NCBI RefSeq assembly: GCF_963082655.1
Contig: NC_081553.1
Location: forward strand, 210,169,696-210,233,695
DNA from: Stomoxys calcitrans
Taxonomy: Eukaryota; Arthropoda; Insecta; Diptera; Muscidae
Reading direction: 5' to 3'
Length of the DNA: 64,000 bases
Shown here: in pieces, positions 21,205 through 31,996 of the stretch
How the letters are laid out: every line of letters starts with the position of its first letter
How positions within the stretch are numbered: the first letter of the stretch is position 1
Program-made: the position numbers and the translations under genes
Notes under the pieces: generated by a model
The model's database searches: none
What the model was told of the DNA's origin: nothing
The model's input: only the letters and a program-made list of their open reading frames with translations

Positions 21205-24200
21205 GTAAGTAGTATACTTGTGAGTATGTGTGAGCGCGAAAGTTTTAATACAGCCTAAATAAGAATTTTTTTTTATTACAAAGCTCTTACAACAAGGGCA
21301 AGCTCAATGAAATAGCCCTTCATGACCTACATACATTGGCAACATAGTAAGGTCTCTCGCTGTTAAGAAATATACAATTGTAGCATTTCTTAAAATTAAA
21401 GTTGCCTTCAACAATGCAAAACCAAATTCAGTCAATACTCCCGTTAGTAAGACGTACTACGACAAAATTGGGAAAAGGCGAGATGGACGCCTCAAGGACT
21501 GTACCACCCGCCTTCACTGCTTATTAGACAATAATAACAATAATAAAAAAAGTCGCGCATGTTCACAACGTGGATGCTGCATTTAGTTGGAGAGATGCTT
21601 CTGAAAGCTCTTTTTCCACACCGAAGTGGGCATACTCCCAGGAGCACCTGTTTGAATGAGTATTTTAGATGGAGCTGGAGCTTCAAAATCATCCCTGGAG
21701 CTACTAGACTAGACATCGCCGCAATGTGGGTTGTTTGTCGCTGTTCTATCGGTATTTTCATGTGTGTGTTCGTCTGATATTCATCTTTTTATTCCTGATG
21801 TAAGGATGTTTGTCAGGGATAATAGACATTCCAAGAACTCACACCGGCTTGTAATTGATTTGCCAGCGGACCGCACAATTATAGAGTGAATTCTTATTTC
21901 GCCCGAACGGTGTGTATGTGGAATCGACTTCCGGCTAATGTTTTTCCCACCACCTTTGACATCCAGAGATTTAAGAGAAATGTCACTACATCCTTTAGCA
22001 TTTACTTCTAAGGGGTTGCAATCCGAATCAGCTATGCAGAAAGGAAAATGCCTATTCACGAGGAAGCAGAAGGGCCAATTTGACCCACCACATTTCTCCA
22101 ATAGAATGATTTCAATATCCGACAAGGTCAATCACTATGGAGTGATCTTGGATAGGAAACTGAACTGAAATTCTCACATTCGGGAGCATACCGAGAAACC
22201 TCACATATGTTGGGATAGTCCACTGGCTCTGCAATATCGTGATTAGACCAATACTTACTTACGCCTCAGTAGTTCGGTAAACTGCTTTGTCACTGCTTGA
22301 TACGATACTTGCGGTTGAATGCGAAAAGCAGCTGCCAGCGGCACAGTGTTGGACTTACTGAATTCTGGAATTCAATCGGAAAATTCATGCTTTATGCTGG
22401 CGGAAAGTGTAGGGGTGGGGGACTACTTAAGAACCCATCGGATCAGAACTGTTTCCGACTGTCTGATCATAATACGGTCCTGCAGGCGGAGATCAGAGCG
22501 ATCGCTGAATGCATGAAGTGGTGTGGTTTTAACGAGAGGACGTCGAGTATAAACATCTTTACGGTCAGTTAACTGGCCATCATCAGGGCTGTAACAACTA
22601 GGACGGTAGGGTCACGAACAGTCTTGGAGTGAAAGTAGGAGATTAACGCCTTCTCTGAGGATGGCACTATCCGATAAACGCGTAGCACTGTAGGATAGTG
22701 AAACGGTCGGTAGGATGTAGAAATCCTGAGGGAAGATCGGAGGCTATTGATGAAAGGAAGTAAGAAAGAGATCAGTAAAGCTTTCGGTATCATGACGGGA
22801 TACATAGGCCTACGAGCTTACTATGCCGAATAGATGCGGCATGTGTTGTTTTTGTATCAGTGTGTTGTACACTGAGGTGGCAGCACTTCCCGATGAAAGA
22901 CTTCAATCCGGTACGTACTACTGGCTGCCATGGGCTTCGCGGCTAAAAGACACCGTCGCTAAGGTGGAGACAGAATACCAGAATTGAACCGACTAAGAGG
23001 CGTGGAATGGAGTACAATAAGGAAATTCTTGACTTAGATTTGCTTTTTCGATGAAACTTTTTAGTATTTACAGCGCACAACAAGCCGATTACTAGCTAAG
23101 GTGTATGTCCCAAGTGGCATGGGTAGAATTAATATCCACATCCTCTTTTCAAACTTACATAAACCAACGTAACCTGTTTTATATGCCGGGCCACAAGCAT
23201 ATCCCAGGAAATGGTTGTTGTTGTAGCCACATTTGTATGTGGATCCATAGGACCGATCGCCATGGGCCATAGGTTATTCAAAGGCGCCAATAACCCGGCT
23301 TGTCATATCGAGTATCACAGGCACTCAGTATTTAAGAAATAGCTGAAGCTGGCGGGGCTCTCACTGATGCACTCCCCTCGATTTCGCGGATTGTTCGCAA
23401 TTGCAGTTACAACTACTTAGTATTCGAAGAATTCCGCTATCCGCAACCTGTGGACGCGCCCGGTAGCTCTCAACACATAAATCGGGTACATGCAGGGCCC
23501 AGGAAATGGTGGAGCAGAGTTGTAAAATTTGAAACAACCTTACACATGCCAGGAGAACTGTAATCTGGGGACGTGGCTCTACCGATATGCAAGCTCATTC
23601 TTCGATAAAAAGGTCAAAGGAGAGCCACTGATGGCAATAAAGTCTTAGTGAGTCCGATTTATTTTGTCAAGATTAAGTGTAGTTGGAATGGGTTTTACCC
23701 GTTTTAAAGGGATCCAGTTATTCTTTGTCTCATTTGTTTGCATAGGCCGCCGAGTTATGCGGTATCAAACTAGGGATAAGAATTTTCTTGATTCCTTGAT
23801 TTGGACAACCATACACATGCCAGGAGAGCCGTAATCTGTGAACGTGCCTCTAGCAATGTGGAAGCTCATTCTTCGATACAAAAATATCACTTGGACAACT
23901 TTACACATTCCAGGAAAGTCGTAATCTGTGAACGTGCCTCTACCAATGTGGAAGCTCATTCTTCGATATAAATATCAAAGGAGATCCACGGATGACAAAT
24001 GAAGATTTAGGCCGGTTTAGTTTTTTCAAGATTTAGCGTAGTTTCAATGTATTTTCCCGGGTCTAAGGGGATCCAGTTTTTCTTTGTGTCATTTTTGTTG
24101 CACAGGCCGCCGACTTCTGCGGTGTCAAAATTGGAACATGCATTTTCTTCATATCTTCTGATTAATACTTTTTCTGCTGGTCCCTTGTCGTCAAAGATTG

Positions 24201-27200
24201 GTAATTAAGTCGCTCCGGATGCCAAGAAGAAAAAATTTGCATGCAGTATTGTCAGTCCAATCAGGCACTAGATTATCATTTATTTTCTCTACAGTAGGTA
24301 AGTCCCCCTGTACGGAACACCATCTCTCGTTTGACCTAGCAGAACCATGACTTGATATCTGACAGCCTCTTTTTAGTTGTTGTTGTAGCAGTTTGTTGTG
24401 TTCTATCTTTCGTCTGCTTGATTCTGTTGAGTGTCAAGACCCAGGAACTCTGCGAGTAAGATGGGGTGCGTCCACAAGGATCTGGGTTTGAGTCGACTGG
24501 GTCTGGCTTGGCAATTAAATACATGATGTGTATCATGCGGTCCCACGAGTTACAATCGCGACATACATCTTGCACGTCGCCCTCAATCCTTGCTGTGTAG
24601 GAGGCTGCATCTGCCGGAAGGAAATTAAGCCTGAACTAGGGGAGGTCAATTCCTTCAGGTGCAACGGGACGCGGGCGTTCTACAAGGACTACATTCACCC
24701 GGTAGCCATTTACCTCATCTGCTACCGTGTCTGTATGAATGTTGTCTAGACGTGCTTGATATGCCGCTTGATCTAGAGGTTCTCTCTTGTAACGCTGAAC
24801 CTCACGCTTTAGATCATGTAGATCTACCTTAAGGCTTCTGGGTGGTGGATATCTATTCACAAGATGATGATTTGGATGGTCTCTGCGATAACAGCCCAAA
24901 AGGTATTGCTTAGACAGCATGTAGTTATGTCTTCGCACTGGTAGGATCTTTATCTCCAGATGGAGATGGTCCACATGAGAACTGAGGAGACATCTCGTCG
25001 TAGTTCGGAGGGCGGCATTCTGACGGGACCACACTGGCGCTGCATAACTTACCACAGACCGGCCAATTACTTTGTACGTGGTCAACAAGGTTTCTTTGCA
25101 CCCCAAGTGCTGCCTGCAAGTGACTTGAGGCACTTGTTCGACACCTCTTATGTCATTATTCTTTTGGAGCAGCGATGGGCAAACACATACAATCTATTGC
25201 ATATTATTGAAGTTAGGCCGCGGGTGTTCAATACAAATTAAGAGACAAGCTGGGCTATATGGGAGGGATATTTTTTGGCCGACTCAGAGCAAACCATTTT
25301 TGTCATTTGAATCAATAAAAAGCATATTCAAACATAAAATTATGGTCGTTTGAATTCGTAACATTTCGTGTCAGCTACCTTGCATATTCTTTAGCAACTT
25401 CCGCCAAGTTAAAATATATTTTTTTGAAATACATACACAAATATACACTGTTTCTTGTTTTTTTTTTTTGTTTTTGCTACAGGTTGGGAATGGTGTACTA
25501 GAAGAAACTGAATATACAGGGGAGGAGCAACCGAAAATCTTTCCAAAAACATTCTTCCGCAGGCTATCGTTTAAAGGACTACGAAAGGGCAAGGTTTGCT
25601 ATCGCCATGTTGTAATCCCAACATAAAATTTCCAAAAATTTAGATAACATCTTGTTGGGGAACAGTACTATAAAAACGTTTTATCATTAGAATTTTCTAT
25701 TCTTGCAGACGCTCTTTCACAAAAGTTCAGACGAGGAAGGCTCAAGTAAACATAATAAGAAATTTGCCAAAATTGTTGTAGAATGCCAAAAAGATGGCAT
25801 TGTCAATAATCTAACACCAGAGAGCTTAGATCAACCGACTGGTTCGCAAAAATGGGAAAAATGTCGCTTGTGTTTGGTGAAAGCCGTGGGAGGTTATATG
25901 TTGGAGTTCTATATGCCACCCAAAGCTGCCAAGGTAAGCCTTGCTACTATTGTTAAATCATTATAAGGTAACTAATTTGTTTTCTCATATCTTTTTAGCC
26001 GCGTTGTGGTGTTTTTTGTTTCCTAATTTCGGAGGCTCGCGAGACAACAGCCTTAGAAATGCCCGATCGAGAGAATACGTTTGTATTAAAGGCCGATAAT
26101 AATATGGAATATGTAATTGAGGCCCAAAGTGCCGAGGATATGCGCAGTTGGTTAAGCACTATTCGGCATTGTATGCGTACACCGCCCACACAACAGCCCA
26201 CAACGGATACAGAAGTTATGGCTGCCGCCATGCAAGCATCACCCATCATCATAAATCCCAATACGGCAACAGGGACAACAGGTAGTTTATTGAATGCAGT
26301 ACAAAATCCACAGTATCACCAACAGAATGCCATAGGCTCAAATGGTAACGTAGCACCAAGTAGTTCACTTTCGGAAAATGCTCTCTCTTCATTAGCGGCG
26401 GCTGGTGGTGCGGGTGGCATAGCAGCCGATTCGGCCACAGATATTGCCGCATGTACAGCATCTAATGCCATATACAATACAAGCGATGTCCCGCATAGGC
26501 GAGGTGAACAACGTCTCTCTTCCTCCAGTAATATAGAACCTGGTGACGGTTTTCAAGATCCTGATGCTGATGTCAATGTAGCCGATATAAGCAATGAAAT
26601 GCGTCAATATCCTTGGTTCCATGGTACACTGCCCAGATCGGATGCGGCTCGTATGGTTTTACAGAACGAAACTCAAGGTCATGGTTTCTTCCTAGTGCGT
26701 CAGAGTGAGACGCGCAAAGGTGAATTTGTGCTCACCTTTAATTTTAATGGCCGTGCCAAACATTTGCGGATGACTTTGTCCGATAAGGGCCAGTGTCGTG
26801 TGCAACATTTATGGTTTCCTTCAATACAGGAGATGTTGGAACATTTCCGTCATAGTCCTATACCATTGGAATCGGGTGGGACGTCAGATGTTACGCTAAC
26901 CGAATATATACACAATCAAGGAGTTCCTTATAATTTCCATGGCACCGTGGTGGTGGGTGGTGATTTGAACAACACAACAACAACAACCTTAGAAAATAGT
27001 GTTGGCGTTGTAAATGCAACATTACCACAACAAACGCAACAACAGCAAGTACAGCAGCAGCAACAAATGCAACAACAACAGACGCAACAACAGCAAGATC
27101 CATCACCGAGACATGTGAGATAGCCTAAATTTTGGAGTCAATTCAGTGTCAGTGATGATTTTTTTTATTTTATTTTCTTTTAATTTTGTTTAATTTTAAG

Positions 27201-30200
27201 TTTTATTTCGGTTTTTGTTTTGTCACTAGGACACTTTTGTGGTAGGACATCAGTTAATTTAATTTAGATGTAGCTGTAAAACATTCTTTAGGAAAGATAT
27301 AGAAAAAACAATTCAAGAAGTACGTTTAAGAAGAGTGTAGACCTATGGTGACCACATGCGGTTCGTCTACACATAGTGAATGTGATCCTTCCATTCACTA
27401 AGTGTAGATCACTTCAAAGTTTTGACCTTGTCGGATATCTAAATCGATCTGCTGCGAAAACATGGCTCGTCAACTTGCTTCGCCTGCGTCTTCCTCGTGA
27501 ATATGCAGACTACAGTATTTTCAGGGTTAAAATGCAGATCCCTATGCCAATATCATGACCCTTTCGGCATTTCTGCATAGCTGATTAGGATCCCTACCGC
27601 TTAGCAAACAGGTTCAAATCCCTCCTCAATCAGGATACGTAATGGATAATGGATTAAGGCTGCAATCCATAGGAGTGAGATAAAATACTTCCCTGTGGCG
27701 TGTACTGCGTCATTCTTTCTGCATCAATGCATTCCGTCAGAATGTACATTTTGACATCAAACGATTCTTCTATTTTATGCACAACTTCATGTATGATACT
27801 GCTATCTGATTGATTCGTTCGATGTCCTTCACATTATCATGGTATCCACAATAGAGGTGTGCACGTGAGTCGTGAGATATCGTGTCACGCGTGAGTGATG
27901 TGATTCGTGAGTGAGATCTAAAGCCAATCATGTGATCGGGTGTGACCGTGATTGATTAAAAATTATTCGTGAGTGACATCGTGCTCACGACACTAATCCC
28001 GATTCACGCGAAAACCACGACCGTTAAATATATTGAATTTTTTTTTTTGCATGTATCTGAAATCATGCGGTATTTCAACGTACGAGTTCAGGCACGCTGT
28101 CACTATTGGAAAAGTATGAAAGAAGTAGAAACAATTTTTGTCTACAGATGCATAAAAATGAAAAGAGCAAATAAGTGGTTGTGGAGGGGTGTCACATTTT
28201 ATACATTAATATGAGGACGTTAAAATACCGCATGATTTGAGAAGCTTCAAAAAAAAATTATTCATTTCATGGAAAAATATATTTTCAACCGTGAGTTGTG
28301 AGTGTTTTGTGAGTCATGATTTTTCTCGTGAGTGGTGTGTATCCCGTTAGTCATGCGTGAGTAAAATTTTTGTCTCGTGAGCATGGGTGAACGTGTGTAG
28401 AAATAAAAAGAAATTTTTTCTAGTGAGCGTGCGTGAGAGTGAGTGAAAATTCACTCACGTGCACATCTCTAATTAATAATACGTTCCAACGTTTGAGTAT
28501 AAAGGGAATGGAAGGCTTATTGTTTTTTAGGCCTTTGGGGTGGCATATCTTGCCTTTCTAGGCTTGGTTATAAACACCACCCTTGCCTCCAGCCAAGCCT
28601 TCGGAGTATATGCAAGCGCCAGCTAAATTTGCTTATGAACGGGAACAGGAAGGAATAAGGCCAAACTTTTGAGGTATAGATAAGTGCTGTCCGATTCAAG
28701 TTTTGTGAATATAGCGGCCAGATTGGGAGGCAGGTAGTCCACTTCTCTTTGCAGCATAAATTGGCGACATACACATACAATGTACATTTTGGCACAAAAA
28801 TTTCTATACCTGTGGGCATAGGCAGCAGGGACGACAAGCACACTGACCCTATTTCAAAGATACCGAGTCTATTTCAAAGATATTTCATTTAGTTGATGTT
28901 TGACAATACTTAAAGGAACACAGTTTTCATATTTTTAATAGCGGTAGTGTGTCCATCACTGCTCTGCAACAACACCGGAAATATTCCATCAGATCCTGAT
29001 GATCTAAATGGTTAAAAGCTCCTCATGGCATTCTTAACCACAAGTTTCATAATAACACGACCTCGATCAACCTTATTGTTCCCAGATTCTGACTTAAGCA
29101 TAAGTTGCTTCATATCTCCAAAATATCCTCTTTCACTTTCCCAGCCCAAAAAAATTGTATTGTTCACAATCTATAAGTTTTATTTTAATTTTTGTTTAAC
29201 TTAGCCGTTATCCATTAAACATTTGAATTATAGATTTATTATTCTTTATATAGGTACATAAATATTGCTAAATGACTGTTAGGTTAATCTATAACTTTTA
29301 ACGGAAATCTGATTGGCACAAAGCTTTTAAGTTAAACATTCTCTCACGTTTTTTGCCGTTACAACTTGCATTGCATCTTTTTTTTCTCTCTCTCTCTCTC
29401 TCTGTTCTGTCTTACCATAAAATATACACACACGCACAAGGCATGTTTAGTAGCGAAAGCATAGATGACATTTGTTTTTTTTTCTACTTCTTGATTTACC
29501 TCCCAACAAACTAACCGTTTAGCGTTTAAGGTTTTAGCATTATTTTTTCCATTTTCTATCTATTTATTTAAAAAAAAAGTTTTGATTCGTTCCTTATTAA
29601 CTATGTAACTGACATGCTTATTTATTTTCTCAAATTTTTGTTCATATAGTCACAAGATGTGATTTCCATGAAATGTAGTGTACGTTTAAAAACAAACGAA
29701 ATGGATTTGGCTTTATTATTGGCAGCCGGTATGGCCACGCGTCATTTCCATCAACAACACCAGCAGCATCATAATCATCATCATCAGCAATCAACGGTAA
29801 CAGCACTAACCTCCTCTCAACAAAGCAACAGCAATGTCATAGAAGCAAACGCCGCCTCCGCCGCAGTAGCATCAGCAGCAGCAGCAACCGCCGTAACGCA
29901 TTTGAACAACAATAATACAGCAGCAGCTGTAGCGACAACAACAATCCTCACGAATAATGCAACAGCACAAAATCTGAATCATCAATTCAGTGATGCCACT
30001 GAGAGCTTGCCATTTGATCACACTCTGGTAATGGGGGCCGTTGTATCGTTACCACCCGAAAATATAAGAGATTCAGCATCGCCCACACAACTGGTAGGAG
30101 GTATGTCAAATGCTGCCGTAGCTGCCGCAGCCGATTTAAATCAGTATTTACGAGCTTCAAGTGTATCGCTACAATCCCAAAATACTATCACCGGCGGCAC

Positions 30201-30372
30201 AGGTGGTGGTGGTGGTGGTGGTTCCTCTGGAAGTGGGGGCAGTGTGGGTGGTGTTGTCCATTTGGCACAACCGCAACAGCAGACACAGCCACGTCAATAT
30301 CAACAGCATGCAACATCATACAATGATACGAATACGCCACGAGCTGTGGATAATCAATATAGCTTTGTTTGA
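20833..30372 (+). CDS. Lnk: SH2B-family adaptor Lnk (five coding exons)
   Basis: Cytoplasmic/plasma-membrane adaptor that binds activated receptor tyrosine kinases; in flies it promotes insulin-receptor signalling (family knowledge). Coding exons: 20833-21204, 25483-25593, 25709-25933, 25999-27114 and 29650-30372, all joined in phase 0 with GT/AG borders, giving 848 residues. Domains in order: Phe-zipper dimerisation at about 60-121 (WDEFSERHARVAAADFAKAC), PH at about 177-292 (ends MRSWLSTI, W287), SH2 at 440-542 with the phosphotyrosine-binding Arg in GFFLVRQSE (R470), then a low-complexity tail of Q, H, A and G runs. The protein ends RAVDNQYSFV, the SH2B C-terminal signature, which supports the last exon. 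The start is the ATG at 20833; no upstream in-frame ATG exists. Introns 1 (4.3 kb) and 4 (2.5 kb) carry repeats. Confidence 0.92.
21500..22010 (+). mobile_element. Non-LTR element C-terminal fragment in Lnk intron 1
   Basis: Decayed frames read TRHRRNVGCLSLFYRYFH, then MFVRDNRHSKNSHRLVIDLP and later FPTTFDIQRFKRN-like sequence. This is the terminal region of a LINE polyprotein that mentions a string of rearranged R-H-S-x-N motifs. Frameshifts are frequent. Clade uncertain. Confidence 0.5.
22060..23160 (+). mobile_element. I-like LINE 3' half, decayed (Lnk intron 1)
   Basis: RT thumb KVNHYGVILDRKLN is followed by RNase H pieces (HNTVLQAEIRAIAECMKW, then SINIFTVS with Val in place of the catalytic Asp, then a stop). 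The 3' UTR (CAGCGCACAACAAGCCGATT) is the same as at 18755. An S2 SINE on the minus strand interrupts it at about 22840-22935. Same family as 17975-18840. Confidence 0.7.
22840..22935 (-). repeat. SINE-like S2, minus strand
   Basis: GTATCAGTGTGTTGTACACT...GAGGTGGCAGCACTTCC...CCGGTACGTACTACTGGCTGCCA, the reverse of the 13571 copy with minor changes. It is inserted in the LINE 3' half. Confidence 0.55.
23210..23480 (-). repeat. Dispersed repeat family X
   Basis: GTTGTTGTTGTAGCCACATT, GACCGATCGCCATGGGCCAT, GGCGCCAATAACCCGGCTTG and CTCTCACTGATGCACTCC follow the same order as in 4786-5140. Confidence 0.55.
23520..24160. repeat. Tandemly duplicated unknown repeat
   Basis: Two copies of a unit run from ACACATGCCAGGAGA through GGAAGCTCATTCTTCGATA, GGGATCCAGTT and CATAGGCCGCCGA. 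They cover about 23520-23790 and 23880-24150. A third, partial copy of its first 80 bp is at 23806-23885. Noncoding, family unknown. Confidence 0.55.
24240..25133 (-). mobile_element. Jockey-like LINE 3' end on the minus strand
   Basis: Minus-strand translation gives VIGRSVVSYAAPVWS, VNRYPPPRSLKVDLHDLK, ADEVNGYRVNVVLVERPRPV, then after frameshifts a C-x2-C/H-type knuckle with HDTHHVFNCQARPSRL and LWTHPILLAEFLGL. This is the C-terminus of a Jockey-type RT protein. It ends at 24376-24401 in CACAACAAACTGCTACAACA plus a CAA tail. Interrupted by frameshifts and 5'-truncated; it lies in Lnk intron 1, antisense to the gene. Confidence 0.75.
25483..25593 (+). CDS. Lnk: Lnk coding exon 2
   Basis: 37 codons between TTTTTGCTACAG/ and AAG/GTTTGC. 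It encodes EEQPKIFPKTFFRRLSFKGL then RKGK, the basic RRLSFK-LRKGK segment just before the PH domain in SH2B proteins. The donor GTTTGC is weak, but the frame continues perfectly into exon 3. Confidence 0.85.
25709..25933 (+). CDS. Lnk: Lnk coding exon 3: start of PH domain
   Basis: 75 codons between TATTCTTGCAG/ and AAG/GTAAGC. KFAKIVVECQKDGIVNNL and WEKCRLCLVKAVGGYMLEFY are the first PH strands, ending PPKAAK. Confidence 0.9.
25999..27114 (+). CDS. Lnk: Lnk coding exon 4: rest of PH, linker, SH2
   Basis: 372 codons from TTTTTAG/CCGCGT to AGACAT/GTGAGA. It carries PRCGVFCFLISEARETTALE and the PH C-helix, a Ser/Ala/Gly linker, the SH2 domain (YPWFHGTLPRSDAARM to LTEYIHNQ) and a Q-rich stretch. 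If the donor at 27115 is not used, translation stops three codons later at 27121-27123 (TAG). Confidence 0.9.
27115..29649 (+). other. Lnk intron 4
   Basis: GTGAGA donor to TTCATATAG acceptor. It contains a GTGAGTG-rich transposon-like element at 27853-28470 and a (CT)n tract near 29385-29402. The remainder has no recognisable feature. Confidence 0.7.
27853..28470. repeat. GTGAGTG-rich MITE with 18-bp terminal inverted repeats
   Basis: Left end AGAGGTGTGCACGTGAGT, right end ACTCACGTGCACATCTCT, complementary with one mismatch. The interior is full of GTGAGTG and CGTGAGT variants flanking an AT-rich centre. The termini resemble hAT-type ends, but I find no convincing 8-bp target duplication. 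Confidence 0.6.
29650..30372 (+). CDS. Lnk: Lnk coding exon 5: low-complexity C-terminus
   Basis: 240 codons plus stop. SQDVISMKCSVRLKTNEMDL opens it, then His/Gln repeats, Ala runs, a Gly run and the final RAVDNQYSFV. The conserved end with NQYSF shows that this exon is translated as part of an SH2B protein. Confidence 0.88.
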   Translation, partial: SQDVISMKCSVRLKTNEMDLALLLAAGMATRHFHQQHQQHHNHHHQQSTVTALTSSQQSNSNVIEANAASAAVASAAAATAVTHLNNNNTAAAVATTTILTNNATAQNLNHQFSDATESLPFDHTLVMGAVVSLPPENIRDSASPTQLVGGMSNAAVAAAADLNQYLRASSVSLQSQNTITGGTGGGGGGGSSGSGGSVGGVVHLAQPQQQTQPRQYQQHATSYNDTNTPRAVDNQYSFV

Positions 30373-30640
30373 ATTAGCCAAAATCATTGTCGTTGTCCTC
30401 CTACTCCACTTACCCTCCAATCATCAAATAGTGGTGTCATATCGTCGTGCATTGTTGTGAATGCGAGTAAACTGTCTTCATAAATATAATTTTCAGTGTG
30501 GCAATGTGGTGATTTTGTTTTTGGTATGTATGATCAAATTGTAGATGCTCTAGACAAGCAGGAACTCCATTACTAACAGAGAGAAGGGCTTTTAGGATTT
30601 TTGTATTTCAAGTAGTTTTATAGAAGAGAAAATAAAATCA
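30373..30640 (+). terminator. Lnk 3' UTR with AATAAA polyadenylation signal
   Basis: AATAAA at 30631-30636 lies about 260 bases after the stop and is followed by T-rich DNA. A longer 3' UTR cannot be excluded. Confidence 0.5.
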
Positions 30641-31783
30641 AAGTAGCTTAGTTTTTTTATTTAATCCATTATTGTCTTCAAATGAGAGATGGATGTTTAA
30701 CTATCAATCGCTTCAATAAACTATTTTTTGACATCTTGAAAGTTCTTAACGTCATTAAGACCCAACGTATAATCTAAAACCTGAACCAGAATAGAAATGA
30801 AAGAGCAAGATACATACCTTCAAGCTCGTTTCAGTTATGGCTTCAAGCCACGATTGCTTTCTATTGGTACACTTAGGTTTTAACAGTTATAACTGGATCA
30901 TGGGAAAGATGTTTCGATGTGGATTAGGATGAAAACATTTTTCGGCCAAGCCATTAAAGATGCCGTAGTTAGCATAAGCGCATACAAAGAGAATATAAGA
31001 AAAAAATTTCCATCATTAAAGATGCCATAGTTAGCATATCCGCTTACGAAGAGAATATAAGAAAAAATTTCCATCATTGATTATCCCATTACCAATGGTG
31101 GCACTATTTTGCTTGAAAAGGAAATGGAATTTGAAAGCGATCAAAACTCAAAGTTATAAGAGAATATTTACCGCCGTCCCCACTTTGATGATTTGTTTTT
31201 ACTACACAAAGAGGATATTTGACAAATCGAAACTCCTGAACATATTAACAAAGTGTAGGAGATGAAAGAAAAATTGACTATAAATCTAAAAAAGCTCCTC
31301 GACAACTTAGGCAGCATTACTTAAGTAGGTCACCAAAGGTTCGAATCATGCCGAAAATATCACAAAACAATTTCAGCGGTGTTCGTCTCCTTGCTAATGT
31401 TGACGACATTTGTGATCAGTGTTGCCAATACAGAAGAAAAAAATTCTAAAAAAATTCTAAAAAAATTTTAATTTCTTAAAAATCGATACACGGTTATGTC
31501 ATAACTGTGTATCGAGCATACACTAAAAGAAAAATTAATGCCAAATGTGCTGTTATCCCGTGTTTTATAAAAACAATTCGGTATAATATAGATGATATAA
31601 AGCGTTTAGTGTCGTTTGAAATTGAACAAAATAATATTGAAGACGAAGCGACTTTATTATCAGTGTATAAATGGAAGCTATACTTAAATTCGAGCCGATT
31701 TTTTGTATGAGAGACTAAGTATTCTCCATTTGTCAATAATTATGCAGGGTTTTTCTTTATTGGCAGACCAGGGCATTTGTTTG
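30641..31783. other. Noncoding spacer with a 60-bp tandem duplication
   Basis: The block around TTAAAGATGCCGTAGTTAGC to AAATTTCCATCA occurs twice in a row at about 30953-31076. 31330-31415 is a partial SINE S1 (AGGTTCGAATCATGCC, then AATTTCAGCGGTGTTCGTCT). No gene. Confidence 0.5.
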
Positions 31784-31972
31784 TGTTGTTAATTCATTTG
31801 TAGTTTATTCCAGACTGACTGGTAAATTTGAATATGAGTACAATGTAATAGCGAATACAATAAAGAATGAAATATCAAAAAGGAATAGTAAAAACTAATA
31901 TACACAAAAGGGAATAGAGAACACAGTGTTGCAATACAAATAATGGTTGTGACTACTTCGTACTTTCCAACA
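31784..31972 (-). repeat. 3' LTR of the copia element
   Basis: 189 bp, identical to 35257-35445, bounded by TGTTG and CAACA. Confidence 0.95.
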
Positions 31973-31985
31973 CCTCCCCTCGAAG
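31973..31985 (-). other. Polypurine tract of the copia element
   Basis: On the minus strand CTTCGAGGGGAGG directly abuts the 3' LTR, the position and composition of a plus-strand primer. Confidence 0.85.
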
Positions 31986-31996
31986 TAGGACGTCCT

